DNA from: Sphingopyxis sp. OAS728
Lineage (GTDB): Bacteria > Pseudomonadota > Alphaproteobacteria > Sphingomonadales > Sphingomonadaceae
NCBI RefSeq assembly: GCF_014873485.1
Contig: NZ_JADBDT010000001.1
Span: 1,922,001-1,986,000 of the forward strand
Direction of reading: 5' to 3'
Length of the DNA stretch: 64,000 bases
Shown here piece after piece: positions 16,447 through 25,009 of this stretch. A program made the translations under genes and the position numbers. The notes beneath the pieces were generated by a model. The model was given only the letters and a program-made list of their open reading frames with translations. It made no database searches and had not been told where the DNA came from. Every line of letters begins with the position of its first letter. Positions within the stretch are counted from its first letter, which is position 1.

Positions 16447-19164
16447 ATGCGTAACCGAATAATCCTGGCGTGCACGACGTCGGCTCTGGGGCTTTTTGCC
16501 ATGCCGTCGGTTGCACTGGCGCAGGATCAGGATGGCCAGATTACCGTCGATTCGGCGCCGGAAGATCCGACCGCCGACGATGCGATCGTCGTCACCGCGA
16601 TCCAGCGCAGCCTCGAAACGTCGCAGGCGATCAAGGAAGATTCGGACCAGATCGTCGATTCGATCGTCGCCGAGGATATCGGCAAGCTACCCGACGTGAC
16701 CGCCACCGAATCGCTCGCACGCATTACCGGCGTCCAGGTCGATTATGCGAACGGCACCGCCGCCGGCACGCGTGTCCGCGGCCTGCCGAATATCGCCACC
16801 ACCTATAACGGCCGCGAACTCTTCACCGGTCAGGGCCGCGCCGTCGCGCTGCAGGATTTCCCCTCGAGCAGCATCGCGCGCCTCGACGTCTACAAATCGG
16901 GCAGCGCCAACCTGCTCGAACCAGGCGTGGCCGGCCTGATCGACGTCCGCGCCCGCAAGCCGCTCGACTTCAAGGGCGACCGCATCGCGGGCGGCATCAG
17001 CGGCGTGCACTGGAAACAGTCGCAAAAGCTCGGCGTCGACGCAAACCTTCTGCTCAGCAAGCGCTGGGAAACCGGAATCGGCGACATCGGCTTCCTGATC
17101 GAAGGGTCGTATACCGACCTCAAATTCCTCGATTCCGCGCGCAACGTCGCGCAGGCGATCCTCAGCCGCAACGTCGCGGGTCTCGGGACGATCCGCTACC
17201 CCTCGTTCGTCAACATAAACTACAACACGGCCGACCGTTACCGGCCGTCGATCGCGACCGCGCTGCAATGGCGCCCGAGCAACGAACTCGAATTCTATGC
17301 CGACTTCCTGTTCCAGGGCTATCGCAGCGACGGCTATGGCAGCAATCTTCAGATCAACTCGGGCGCTGCGGCGAACCTGACCAACATTGAGCTGTTTCCC
17401 GGCACGAACAAGGTCAAGAGCATGACCGCAACAGCCGGCGGCATCCCGACCGGCAACCAGAATATCGTCACGGGCAAGACCGACACCTATCAGGCCGGCA
17501 CCGGCTTTATCTGGAAGCGTGACGGCCTTCGCGTCACGGGCGATCTGGCCTTCACCGATTCGACCTTCACCCGGCGGACGACGCAGTTCAACTATTCGCT
17601 CGTCGTCCCGCAGCCGACGCGCACCTTCGACTTCGAGACCGACATCGGTGCGGGCGGCGGCGCGGTCGTCGTCGACAATTTTCCGGTAAACGATCCCGCG
17701 CGCTATCGCATGGTCGGGCTCGGCGAAAACGGCGAGCGCAGCCATGGCCGCGACTGGCAGGGGCGCCTCGACCTCGACTACCGGTTCGGGCCCAAGGGCA
17801 TCACCAACCTCCAGGCGGGCGTTCGCTTCAACAGCCGCGATTTCGACTTCGCCAATTATTCGGCGAGCGGCAACGCGCCGGCCAACCAGTTCTATTCGGT
17901 CCTGCCGCTCGAATATTCCACGGTCGCGCCGGGCTTTCGCGGCGACAAGGTGCCGATCACGCGCGTCTTCCTGACCCCGACCACCGACAGCATCATGGGC
18001 AATCTGGACTATCTGCGCTCGATCACCGGCGGGCGCACCGAAGTCCCGCCGCTCGATCGCGTCTATTTCGGCAACGAAAAGGGCTATGCGGGCTATGTCC
18101 AGGGCCGCTACGCCTTCGACCTCGGCAGCATGACGGTGGATGGCCTCGTCGGCCTGCGCGCGGTGCGCACCGAGACCGAAATCAACGGCTTCAACCGCGT
18201 GACGACCGGCGGCACGACCACGGTAACGCCGGTGTCGCAGTCGAACAGCTACACCGACTTCCTGCCCAATATCAGCGCACGCCTGCGTCTGACGCCGAAG
18301 CTGCAACTTCGCCTCGCCTTCACCGAAACGCGCACGCGCCCCGGTTTTGGCGAACTCAATCCGTCGCTGACGATCGGCGCCCCGTCGGCGATCTGCAACA
18401 CCGATCCGAACGATCCCGAGTGCGTCCGCACCTCATCGGGCGGCAATCCCGACCTGCAGCCGATCAAGTCGCAGAATTATGACGCCTCGCTCGAATGGTA
18501 TTTCTCGCGCGGCGGCTCGATTACGCTGGGCGCGTTCCAGCGTGACGTGACGGGCTTCATCTCGAACTTCACGACCGATGTCGACGACGCCGAATATGGC
18601 CGCCTGCGCGTTACCCGCCCGTTCAACGGCGGCGAAGGCAGGATGCGCGGCATCGAAGCGGCGTTCCGCACCTTCCTGCGTTTCCCGCAGCTGCCCGAAT
18701 GGATGCAGAACTTCGGCGTGCTCGCGAACTACACCTATATCGACCATGCGTCCGAGCTTCCCGAGGAGCTGGCGGCGACCCTGCCGGGCATGCAGCGGAT
18801 CGCCGGCGTTTCGGATCATCTCGCCAACGCGTCGATCTTTTACGAGATCAAGTCTTTCTCGGCCCGCCTCTCGTACAACTATCGTTCCGACTTCGTGGTC
18901 GAATATAACCGGGTGAACGATCCGGCGCTCGGCGCCACGGTGCTCGGCCCGACGCTGCCGGTGGTCGAGGATGGCCGCGGCAGTCTCGACTTCAACGCCA
19001 CGCTCGACCCGACCGAGAATGTCACCATCTCGTTCAGCGCGACCAACCTGCTCGGCGCTGCAGCGACGAACCACCGGCAATATGACGCCGAGGGTAACAC
19101 CTATCCGTGGCAGACGCGTTTCCTCGAGACGATCTATCGCGTGGGTGTCCGCTTCCGCTTCTGA
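16447..19164 (+). CDS. TonB-dependent receptor 1 (carbohydrate uptake)
   Basis: 905-aa outer-membrane transporter. A signal peptide (ending SVALA) precedes a plug domain with DAIVVTAIQRSLETSQAIKE and IVDSIVAEDIGKLPD, the marks of the proteobacterial sugar-receptor group (TIGR01782-like). RVRGLPN and YNGRELFTGQGR belong to the plug. The beta-barrel follows and ends with VGVRFRF, a terminal aromatic residue as required for outer-membrane insertion. GGGGGAG precedes the ATG. With no SusD partner, as usual in sphingomonads, it should import oligosaccharides from the polymer attacked by the adjacent sulfatase and hydrolases, energised by TonB/ExbBD encoded elsewhere. The exact ligand is not deducible. 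Confidence 0.92.
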   Translation: MRNRIILACTTSALGLFAMPSVALAQDQDGQITVDSAPEDPTADDAIVVTAIQRSLETSQAIKEDSDQIVDSIVAEDIGKLPDVTATESLARITGVQVDYANGTAAGTRVRGLPNIATTYNGRELFTGQGRAVALQDFPSSSIARLDVYKSGSANLLEPGVAGLIDVRARKPLDFKGDRIAGGISGVHWKQSQKLGVDANLLLSKRWETGIGDIGFLIEGSYTDLKFLDSARNVAQAILSRNVAGLGTIRYPSFVNINYNTADRYRPSIATALQWRPSNELEFYADFLFQGYRSDGYGSNLQINSGAAANLTNIELFPGTNKVKSMTATAGGIPTGNQNIVTGKTDTYQAGTGFIWKRDGLRVTGDLAFTDSTFTRRTTQFNYSLVVPQPTRTFDFETDIGAGGGAVVVDNFPVNDPARYRMVGLGENGERSHGRDWQGRLDLDYRFGPKGITNLQAGVRFNSRDFDFANYSASGNAPANQFYSVLPLEYSTVAPGFRGDKVPITRVFLTPTTDSIMGNLDYLRSITGGRTEVPPLDRVYFGNEKGYAGYVQGRYAFDLGSMTVDGLVGLRAVRTETEINGFNRVTTGGTTTVTPVSQSNSYTDFLPNISARLRLTPKLQLRLAFTETRTRPGFGELNPSLTIGAPSAICNTDPNDPECVRTSSGGNPDLQPIKSQNYDASLEWYFSRGGSITLGAFQRDVTGFISNFTTDVDDAEYGRLRVTRPFNGGEGRMRGIEAAFRTFLRFPQLPEWMQNFGVLANYTYIDHASELPEELAATLPGMQRIAGVSDHLANASIFYEIKSFSARLSYNYRSDFVVEYNRVNDPALGATVLGPTLPVVEDGRGSLDFNATLDPTENVTISFSATNLLGAAATNHRQYDAEGNTYPWQTRFLETIYRVGVRFRF

Positions 19165-19188
19165 TCCCATCCTCCACGGGATCCATTG

Positions 19189-19226
19189 GCCCGCAATCGC
19201 GACAGCGATTGCGGGCCTTCTTTTTT
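19189..19226 (+). terminator. Rho-independent terminator after TonB receptor 1
   Basis: Perfect 12-bp stem (19189-19200 with 19205-19216) around a GACA tetraloop, followed by CTTCTTTTTT. It terminates the sulfatase 2-receptor unit before the convergent third sulfatase. Confidence 0.9.
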
Positions 19227-19245
19227 GGATCCGCGCCTCACCGCG

Positions 19246-21018
19246 TCACTCTTCGCCCGCAGCCTCCGCTGCCGCCCGCTTGCGTTTGCCTTTCGCGCGC
19301 TTTCCTTTGCCCGGTCCCGGCGCAGCGCCGCCTTCGAGACGGCCCTTGACCACCCCGCCGTCGACCTTTTGCGTCCATGGGTCGACAAAGCTGCTCGCCG
19401 CCCAATCTTCCCATTGCTTCGCCATGCGGGCTGCAATGTCCGGACGCTTCGCGGCCAGGTCGCGCGTTTCGGTGCGGTCGGCGTTCATGTCATAGAGCCG
19501 CCATGGCGCGCCAAGCTGCGCAACGAGCTTCCATTGGCCATCGCGAACCGCCTTGTTGCCCTCATGCTCCCAAAAGATCGGGACGCTGCGTTGCAGCGCC
19601 TCGCCCTCGAACGCGGCGGCAAAGCTGCGGCCCGACATGGGGCGAATATCATGCCCGTCGAAGCGCACAGGATATTTTGCCCCCGCAAGCTCAGCCAGCG
19701 TCGGCATGACGTCGACCAGATGGCCGGGGTCGCGCACCATCGTACCACGGACCTTCGGCGCGATGCCCGCGGGCCAGGACGCGATCATCGGCGTCGCGAT
19801 CCCGCCTTCCTCGGCATAATGTTTGAAGAAGCTGAACGGGGTATTCTGGAGCGTCGCCCAGTTGAGCCCGACCCAGACGTTCGAATCCTTGCCGCCCCAC
19901 GGCGCCGCGCCGGTCCGTCCGTCGGGGCCGCTTTCCGCGTTGCCGCCGTTGTCCGACATGAACAGGATCAGCGTATTGTCGAACTCGCCGCGCGCCTTGA
20001 GGTCGGCGACCAGCGTTCCGATCGCCGTGTCCATGCGCGAGATCGCGGCGGCATAGACCGCCATGATCTCGTCGAACCGCTGCTTGTCGGTCGCGGACAT
20101 CTTGTTCCAGTCATAGGCTTCGGGAAGCACGCCGGGCAGCGTCGCGTCCGCCGCGATAAGCCCCATCTTCTTCTGGCGCTCGAAGCGGTCGCGGCGCAAT
20201 TGCTCCCAGCCCACCATATATTTGCCCTTGAACTTCGCGACGTCCTCGGCGGGCGCCATCACCGGGAAGTGAACCGCGGTCAGGGGCAGGTAGAGGAAGA
20301 AGGGTTTGCCCGCGGCTTTCGCTTCGTCGACGAAGCGCACAGTCCAGTCGACGAGCATGTCCGACGCGTACCATTCGCCTTTTCCCACTTCGGGCGAAGC
20401 TGTCGGCACCTGCTGGCCGTCGATCGTCACAAATCCCCGTCCCGGGCCGCGCTGGTCGGGGAAATAGGTTCCGCCTTTCGAGAACATCGACCGGTCAAAC
20501 CCAACCGCCTTGGGCGGTGTGCCATGCTGTGCGCCGACGTGCCACTTGCCTGCCATGCCCGTGAAATAGCCGGCCGGTTTCAGCACTTCGGCGATGGTCA
20601 CCGCGCGGTCGGCGATGCGCCCCTGAAAGCCGCCGAGGCCAGGGCGGACGATATTGTCGAGCCCGCCGACCCCCGCCTCATGCGGATAGAGCCCGGTGAG
20701 CAGCGAAGCGCGCGACGGGCTGCACCGCGCGCTGTTATAGAATTGGGTGAAGCGGACGCCGTTTGCGGCCAGCGAGTCGAGATTGGGCGTCGGTATTTCG
20801 CTGCCATAGGGTCCGATGTCCGAAAACCCCATGTCATCGACAAGGATCACGATCACATTGGGGCGCTTCGCCTGCTCGGCTTTTGGCGAGGCCAATGACG
20901 TGGCCTGCGGCTGCGCCGCTGCTGCCGCCATCGCATTCGGCGCTGCCAGCAGCGCCAACGCGCTGACGCTCGCCACGGCACCCAAAAATGCATTCCGCAT
21001 CGGCTGCAAGATTTTCAT
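19246..21018 (-). CDS. Secreted formylglycine-dependent sulfatase (family S1), third
   Basis: 590 aa. The ATG at 21018 has AGGGAG five bases upstream; a GTG two codons earlier is the alternative. The N-terminal 30 residues form a signal peptide. Asp61-Asp62 in LVDDMGFSD, CSPSR with Cys99 and Arg103, TGMAGKWHVG and MSDNGGN define an arylsulfatase-type S1 enzyme, longer than the other two in this locus. It ends in an unusual Gly/Lys/Arg-rich tail (GPGKGKRAKGKRKRAAAEAA) which may be a flexible basic patch for binding acidic polymer or the cell envelope. It stands alone on the minus strand, with a perfect candidate operator 40 bases upstream and the divergent FadR-type gene beyond. Confidence 0.9.
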   Translation of the reverse strand: MKILQPMRNAFLGAVASVSALALLAAPNAMAAAAAQPQATSLASPKAEQAKRPNVIVILVDDMGFSDIGPYGSEIPTPNLDSLAANGVRFTQFYNSARCSPSRASLLTGLYPHEAGVGGLDNIVRPGLGGFQGRIADRAVTIAEVLKPAGYFTGMAGKWHVGAQHGTPPKAVGFDRSMFSKGGTYFPDQRGPGRGFVTIDGQQVPTASPEVGKGEWYASDMLVDWTVRFVDEAKAAGKPFFLYLPLTAVHFPVMAPAEDVAKFKGKYMVGWEQLRRDRFERQKKMGLIAADATLPGVLPEAYDWNKMSATDKQRFDEIMAVYAAAISRMDTAIGTLVADLKARGEFDNTLILFMSDNGGNAESGPDGRTGAAPWGGKDSNVWVGLNWATLQNTPFSFFKHYAEEGGIATPMIASWPAGIAPKVRGTMVRDPGHLVDVMPTLAELAGAKYPVRFDGHDIRPMSGRSFAAAFEGEALQRSVPIFWEHEGNKAVRDGQWKLVAQLGAPWRLYDMNADRTETRDLAAKRPDIAARMAKQWEDWAASSFVDPWTQKVDGGVVKGRLEGGAAPGPGKGKRAKGKRKRAAAEAAGEE

Positions 21019-21058
21019 TTTCACTCCCTCATTCCGTCCAGCTCGACCAATCTACCGA

Positions 21059-21071
21059 TTTATCTGATAAA
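21059..21071. promoter_or_regulatory. Perfect candidate operator TTTATCTGATAAA before sulfatase 3
   Basis: TTTATC and GATAAA are exact inverted repeats around a single central base. It lies 40 bases before the sulfatase ATG and is the best-formed member of the set at 3228, 7970, 13645, 16398, 34532 and 40632. The half-site TTATC/GATAA resembles FadR-subfamily GntR operators of the TNGTC-GACNA type, which fits the four such regulators in the locus. Confidence 0.55.
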
Positions 21072-21246
21072 AAGGTGTCGCAAAATTATGTTAGAATCCG
21101 AGGTGATTGCGGTCGGCTTCTTCCGCGAGCGCTTCCGTGTCCGCACGACGAATCCGAGAGCGACCGGCACTGCCGATCCTCCCGACCGCCCTGACGGGCT
21201 GGCTCGTTTGATCGAGACTTTTAAAATCAAATGAAATTATTTAAGT

Positions 21247-21258
21247 TGTCATATGACA
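21247..21258. promoter_or_regulatory. Palindrome TGTCATATGACA before FadR-type regulator 2
   Basis: A 12-bp perfect palindrome in an AT-rich stretch 61 bases before the regulator start. The TGTC/GACA half-sites fit a FadR-subfamily GntR operator, so autoregulation by the adjacent gene product is plausible. It may also hold the promoter. Confidence 0.4.
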
Positions 21259-21319
21259 TATAATTAGTACAATCGGGGAGATAGGGCGCGTCAAGCGTCG
21301 GCAAGGGGAGAATGGGCGC

Positions 21320-22093
21320 ATGACGCAGGGCGGTACCGACGCTGTGCATGACGACAGGCTGGCGCTTCGCAAGCGGCGGCCCTCGTTGGTCGACGCCGCC
21401 TGCGAACATATCCGCGCCAGCATATTGTCCGGCACGCACCGCCCCGGCTCGCAGCTCCCAACCGAAGCGGAATTCGTCGACGTACTGAGCGTGAGCCGGA
21501 CGGTAGTTCGCGAAGCGATCGCCCGCCTCGCCGCGGCGGGATTGGTCGAGGCCCGGCAGGGAAAGGGCCACTTCGTTAGCGAAACCGCGCGCTATCAGGC
21601 ATTCCAGATCACGCGCGACGAGATCGAGAATCTCGGCGACGTAATCGAACTACTCGAGTTGCGGCTCTGCGTCGAAACGGAAATGGCTGCGCTGGCCGCC
21701 GAACGGCGCACCGAGGTCGACGTGATGAGCATGCGTGAGCAGCTCAAGTGCCTTGGCGAAGCCGCGATCGGTCTTGAAGATTCGGTCAAGGCCGATGTCG
21801 AATTTCACAACGCCATCGCCCGGGCGAGCAAGAACACCTATTATTCCAAGATGATAGACTTCCTCGGGGTTCGTCTGGTCCCGCCCCGTTCGCTCTATCT
21901 GCGGCAAGGCCAGACCTACATCGGTGCGAGCTACAAGGCGGTGATCAGCGCGGAGCATGAGGCGATCCTCGACGCTATCATCCGCCGCGACCCCGACGCC
22001 GCGCGGATCGCGGCGCGAACCCATATGAGCGGCAGCCTCAAGCGGCACCGCGAATTGCACGACTTTATATCTTCGAACAGCCCGACCGGCTGA
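21320..22093 (+). CDS. GntR/FadR-family transcriptional regulator 2
   Basis: 257 aa. The N-terminal winged helix includes LSGTHRPGSQLPTEAEFVDVLSVSRTVVREAIARLAAAGLVEARQGKG, followed by an FCD domain with ELRLCVETEMAALAA and DVEFHNAIARASKNTYY, the Asp/His pattern that often binds a metal and a carboxylate ligand. It differs from the regulators at 3311 and 35702, which share a longer lead segment, so it probably senses another compound. It is divergent from sulfatase 3 and lies just upstream of TonB receptor 2, so it may control either or both. The ATG at 21320 has a purine-rich AAGGGGAG about ten bases upstream. Confidence 0.87.
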   Translation: MTQGGTDAVHDDRLALRKRRPSLVDAACEHIRASILSGTHRPGSQLPTEAEFVDVLSVSRTVVREAIARLAAAGLVEARQGKGHFVSETARYQAFQITRDEIENLGDVIELLELRLCVETEMAALAAERRTEVDVMSMREQLKCLGEAAIGLEDSVKADVEFHNAIARASKNTYYSKMIDFLGVRLVPPRSLYLRQGQTYIGASYKAVISAEHEAILDAIIRRDPDAARIAARTHMSGSLKRHRELHDFISSNSPTG

Positions 22094-22151
22094 ACCAGCC
22101 CAACATCACAGACCTGAAAGGCAACCCAGGCACCGAATTACGTCCAGCAGA

Positions 22152-22164
22152 ATAATAAGATCAA
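22152..22164. promoter_or_regulatory. Weak candidate operator before TonB receptor 2
   Basis: ATAATAAGATCAA, read on the minus strand as TTGATCTTATTAT, matches 9 of 13 positions of TTTATCTGATAAA. It is 39 bases before the receptor start, the same distance as the better sites. Weak on its own. Confidence 0.22.
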
Positions 22165-22203
22165 TCTGCCATTCTTGTACGATATATTATAGGGAGAGAA
22201 GCA

Positions 22204-24966
22204 TTGAAGGTCAGTCTTCGCGCCTCTGTGGCGCTGATCGCGCTCGTTAGCAGCACCCCCATGGCAATTGCGCAGACCGCGCCCGCCGCCGAGCCGGCTG
22301 CGGGCGAGGCCCAGGATGCATCGGGCGACATCGTCGTCACCGGCATCCGCCAGAGTCTGGCCCGCGCTGCCGAGATCAAACGCGAGTCGACTGCTGTGGT
22401 CGATTCGATCGTCGCCGAGGATATCGGCAAGCTTCCCGACCTCACCACCGCGTCGGCGCTCCAGCGTGTGCCCGGCGTGCAGGTCGTTGTCGGCGGCAAC
22501 AACGAGATTGTCGGCGCGCGCATCCGCGGCCTCGACGACATCATCACCACGCTCAACGGGCGCGAGATTTTCACCGGGGTCGGCCGCGGCTTCTCGTTCC
22601 AGGATCTGCCCGCCGAAGCGCTGGCGGGCGTCGATGTCTACAAGTCCAACTCGGCCGAGCGGCTCGAAGGCGGCGTCGCGGGCGGCGTCAACATGCGCCT
22701 CCGCCGTGCGCTCGATTTCAAGGAACTGACGATCGCGGGCAGCGCGCGCGCGACCTATCTGCAGGAGGCCGGTTCGAAGAACACCTATAATCCGGCGGTG
22801 AGCCTGCTCGTCGCCAACCGCTGGGACGCTGGCGAGGGCGAGATCGCCGCGATGGCCAGCATCTCCTACCAACGTAACAAATATGCCCGGCCGGTCGCAT
22901 GGAACGACTGGACGCGCGCGACTAGCGCCGGCCCCGCCGGATCGCCGCAGAACCTGCACTCGCCCACCGGCTTCGCCGCCGCGATCGAGTTCGGCAAATA
23001 TGAGCGTCCGCAGGGCAATTTTTCGCTCGAATGGGCGCCCGACACCGACACCAAAATCTATGTAGAGGGCCTGTTCGCGGGCTATCGCGGCAATGTCTAT
23101 CAGGCGCGCCCGACCTTCCGCGCCTTCACCGGCACCTCGTTCGAGGCGACCGCCGGTGACACGTGCGAGGATTTCGCGGTCGGCCCCGACGGCTATTATT
23201 CGGGCAATGTGCGCAGCCCGACCAACCCGACCGGCACCGGCACAATCCGCCAGCTGTGCAACGCCACCGGCTATACGGCACGCAACCTCGAATATTATAC
23301 GGCGACCGTCGCCAACAAGGCGCGCACCGACATCTATGTGATCGCCACCGGCTTCAACAAAGAGATCGGCGCGCTCAGTTGGAACACCGACATCTCTTAT
23401 GAATCGTCGGTCAACAAGAACAACAGCTTCCGCGTCGATATCGGCAAGCGCATCGCCGAACTGGTGCAGGTTCGCGACAATAATCACGAAGTCAGCGCAA
23501 CGATGCCGGGCAACCCCATGAACGATCCCGCCGGGCTCGCTTTCGCCAACGGCATGACCGAAGATATCAACCGCAGCCGCGGCACGTTGTGGTCGGTGAT
23601 GAGCGACGCCAAATATGACTTCGACGGCAGCTTCCTCGATTATGTTCAGGCGGGCGTTCGCGTCGCCAAGCGCAAGGCCGGGTTCGAGCAATATCTCGGC
23701 GGCCCGCCCGCGCCCGGCGGCTCGTTCGCGACGCCGCTCACCGCCGCCGGGCTTCCTGCCGATATATTGTCGCAAGCGCCCGGGGTGCCGCAGATGAACG
23801 ACGGCGCCTCCTTCCTGCAGATCGACCCGCGCTATCTGACGCAGGAATCGATCAAGCGGCAATTGAGGACGCTGTACCGCATCTCGCCCGACACGCCGGC
23901 GTTCGACCCGACGCGTGATTACGATGCGCAGGAGAAAAGCTATGCCGGCTTCCTGCAGGCGGGATATAAATTCTCGCTGACCGATGCGATCTCGGTCGAC
24001 GGCATGGTTGGCGCCCGCCTGACCCGCACCGACCGCGACATTGCGGGGTCGGGGCGCGTGACCGATCCGGCGACCGGCACCTCGCGTGTCGTGCTCGTCC
24101 AGCGTTCGACTAGCGACACCGATCTCCTGCCCAATGCCAGCGCGCGCATCGAGTTCGGCGGCGGTCTCCAGTCGCGCTTCAACTATTCGAAGACGCTGTC
24201 GCGGCCCAGCTTCGGCCAGCTCAATCCCGGCCTCAGCTATGTGGTCTCTTACGTCAACACGATCCAGAACTCCGGATCGGGCGGCAATCCCGACCTCCGG
24301 CCGCAAAAGGCCGACAGCTTCGATGCGTCGCTCGAATATTATTTCGGCCGCAGCAATTATGTCTCGGTGGTCGGCTTCTATCGCGACATCACCGATCGCA
24401 TCATCAACGGGACCGAGGTCCGGACGATCGACGGCCTGCAATATGTAATCTCGACGCCGCGTAACCTGGGCTCCGCCAAGATCAAGGGCGTCGAGGTCGG
24501 CGGCCAGCTGTTCCTCGACTTCCTTCCCGAGGGTCTCGACGGTGCCGGCGTGATCGGGAACTTCACGGTGATCGACAGCGAGGTGACGACACCCGGCGAC
24601 CGGCTCGAGGGCCTGCCGCTGCTCGGCGTCTCCAAATATAATTACAACATCGGCCTGATTTACGAGAAATACGGCATCTCGGCGCGGATGATCTACACCT
24701 ATCGGTCCAAATATTTCGACGGCGACATCACCAACGGCCTCTCATTGCGGCCGGTTTCGATCCCGGTCGGGCTCAACGGCATTCGCGCCGCCGGGCGGCT
24801 CGACTTCGGTCTCAATTACGATGTGACGCCGAACATCACGGTCAGCCTCGCGGGCACGAACATCACCGGCCAGAAGACGCGCAACTTCGAATCGCGCGAG
24901 GATTTCGTCCGCGAGGTGCGGAACGACGACACGACCTACTCGCTTGGCGTCCGCTTCAACTTCTGA
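22204..24966 (+). CDS. TonB-dependent receptor 2 (carbohydrate uptake)
   Basis: 920-aa outer-membrane receptor starting at TTG 22204 with GGGAGAG seven bases upstream. A signal peptide (to AIAQ) is followed by a plug domain: GDIVVTGIRQSLARAAEIKRE, VVDSIVAEDIGKLPD, RIRGLDDIITTLNGREIFTGVGR. The barrel ends LGVRFNF with the terminal aromatic. It belongs to the same proteobacterial sugar-receptor group as receptors 1 and 3 but differs widely in the barrel loops, so it probably recognises a different oligosaccharide. The next gene starts 43 bases downstream, encoding an exported PHP-like hydrolase, so the two form one unit. Confidence 0.92.
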   Translation: MKVSLRASVALIALVSSTPMAIAQTAPAAEPAAGEAQDASGDIVVTGIRQSLARAAEIKRESTAVVDSIVAEDIGKLPDLTTASALQRVPGVQVVVGGNNEIVGARIRGLDDIITTLNGREIFTGVGRGFSFQDLPAEALAGVDVYKSNSAERLEGGVAGGVNMRLRRALDFKELTIAGSARATYLQEAGSKNTYNPAVSLLVANRWDAGEGEIAAMASISYQRNKYARPVAWNDWTRATSAGPAGSPQNLHSPTGFAAAIEFGKYERPQGNFSLEWAPDTDTKIYVEGLFAGYRGNVYQARPTFRAFTGTSFEATAGDTCEDFAVGPDGYYSGNVRSPTNPTGTGTIRQLCNATGYTARNLEYYTATVANKARTDIYVIATGFNKEIGALSWNTDISYESSVNKNNSFRVDIGKRIAELVQVRDNNHEVSATMPGNPMNDPAGLAFANGMTEDINRSRGTLWSVMSDAKYDFDGSFLDYVQAGVRVAKRKAGFEQYLGGPPAPGGSFATPLTAAGLPADILSQAPGVPQMNDGASFLQIDPRYLTQESIKRQLRTLYRISPDTPAFDPTRDYDAQEKSYAGFLQAGYKFSLTDAISVDGMVGARLTRTDRDIAGSGRVTDPATGTSRVVLVQRSTSDTDLLPNASARIEFGGGLQSRFNYSKTLSRPSFGQLNPGLSYVVSYVNTIQNSGSGGNPDLRPQKADSFDASLEYYFGRSNYVSVVGFYRDITDRIINGTEVRTIDGLQYVISTPRNLGSAKIKGVEVGGQLFLDFLPEGLDGAGVIGNFTVIDSEVTTPGDRLEGLPLLGVSKYNYNIGLIYEKYGISARMIYTYRSKYFDGDITNGLSLRPVSIPVGLNGIRAAGRLDFGLNYDVTPNITVSLAGTNITGQKTRNFESREDFVREVRNDDTTYSLGVRFNF

Positions 24967-25009
24967 CGCGCAAGACGGCAACGCGATCGACGAAAAACAG
25001 GAGGATGGT

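Larger units (their letters stand above)
21019..21319. other. Divergent intergenic region between sulfatase 3 and a FadR-type regulator
   Basis: About 300 bases without a credible gene. It contains the perfect TTTATC palindrome at 21059-21071 near the sulfatase and a separate 12-bp palindrome at 21247-21258 near the regulator. The part between them is ordinary GC-rich sequence with no stem or coding signal I can see, while 21225-21275 is AT-rich and promoter-like. Confidence 0.6.

Noticed and set aside
16687..18306. A 539-codon minus-strand frame opposite TonB receptor 1
   Set aside because: Same reason: antisense shadow with low-complexity Arg/Ala composition and no start signal.
22138..24441. 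A 767-codon open frame on the minus strand opposite TonB receptor 2
   Set aside because: Rich in Arg, Ala and Asp with no domain, no ribosome binding site and no signal; it is the antisense shadow of a GC-rich gene whose plus-strand product is clearly a receptor.
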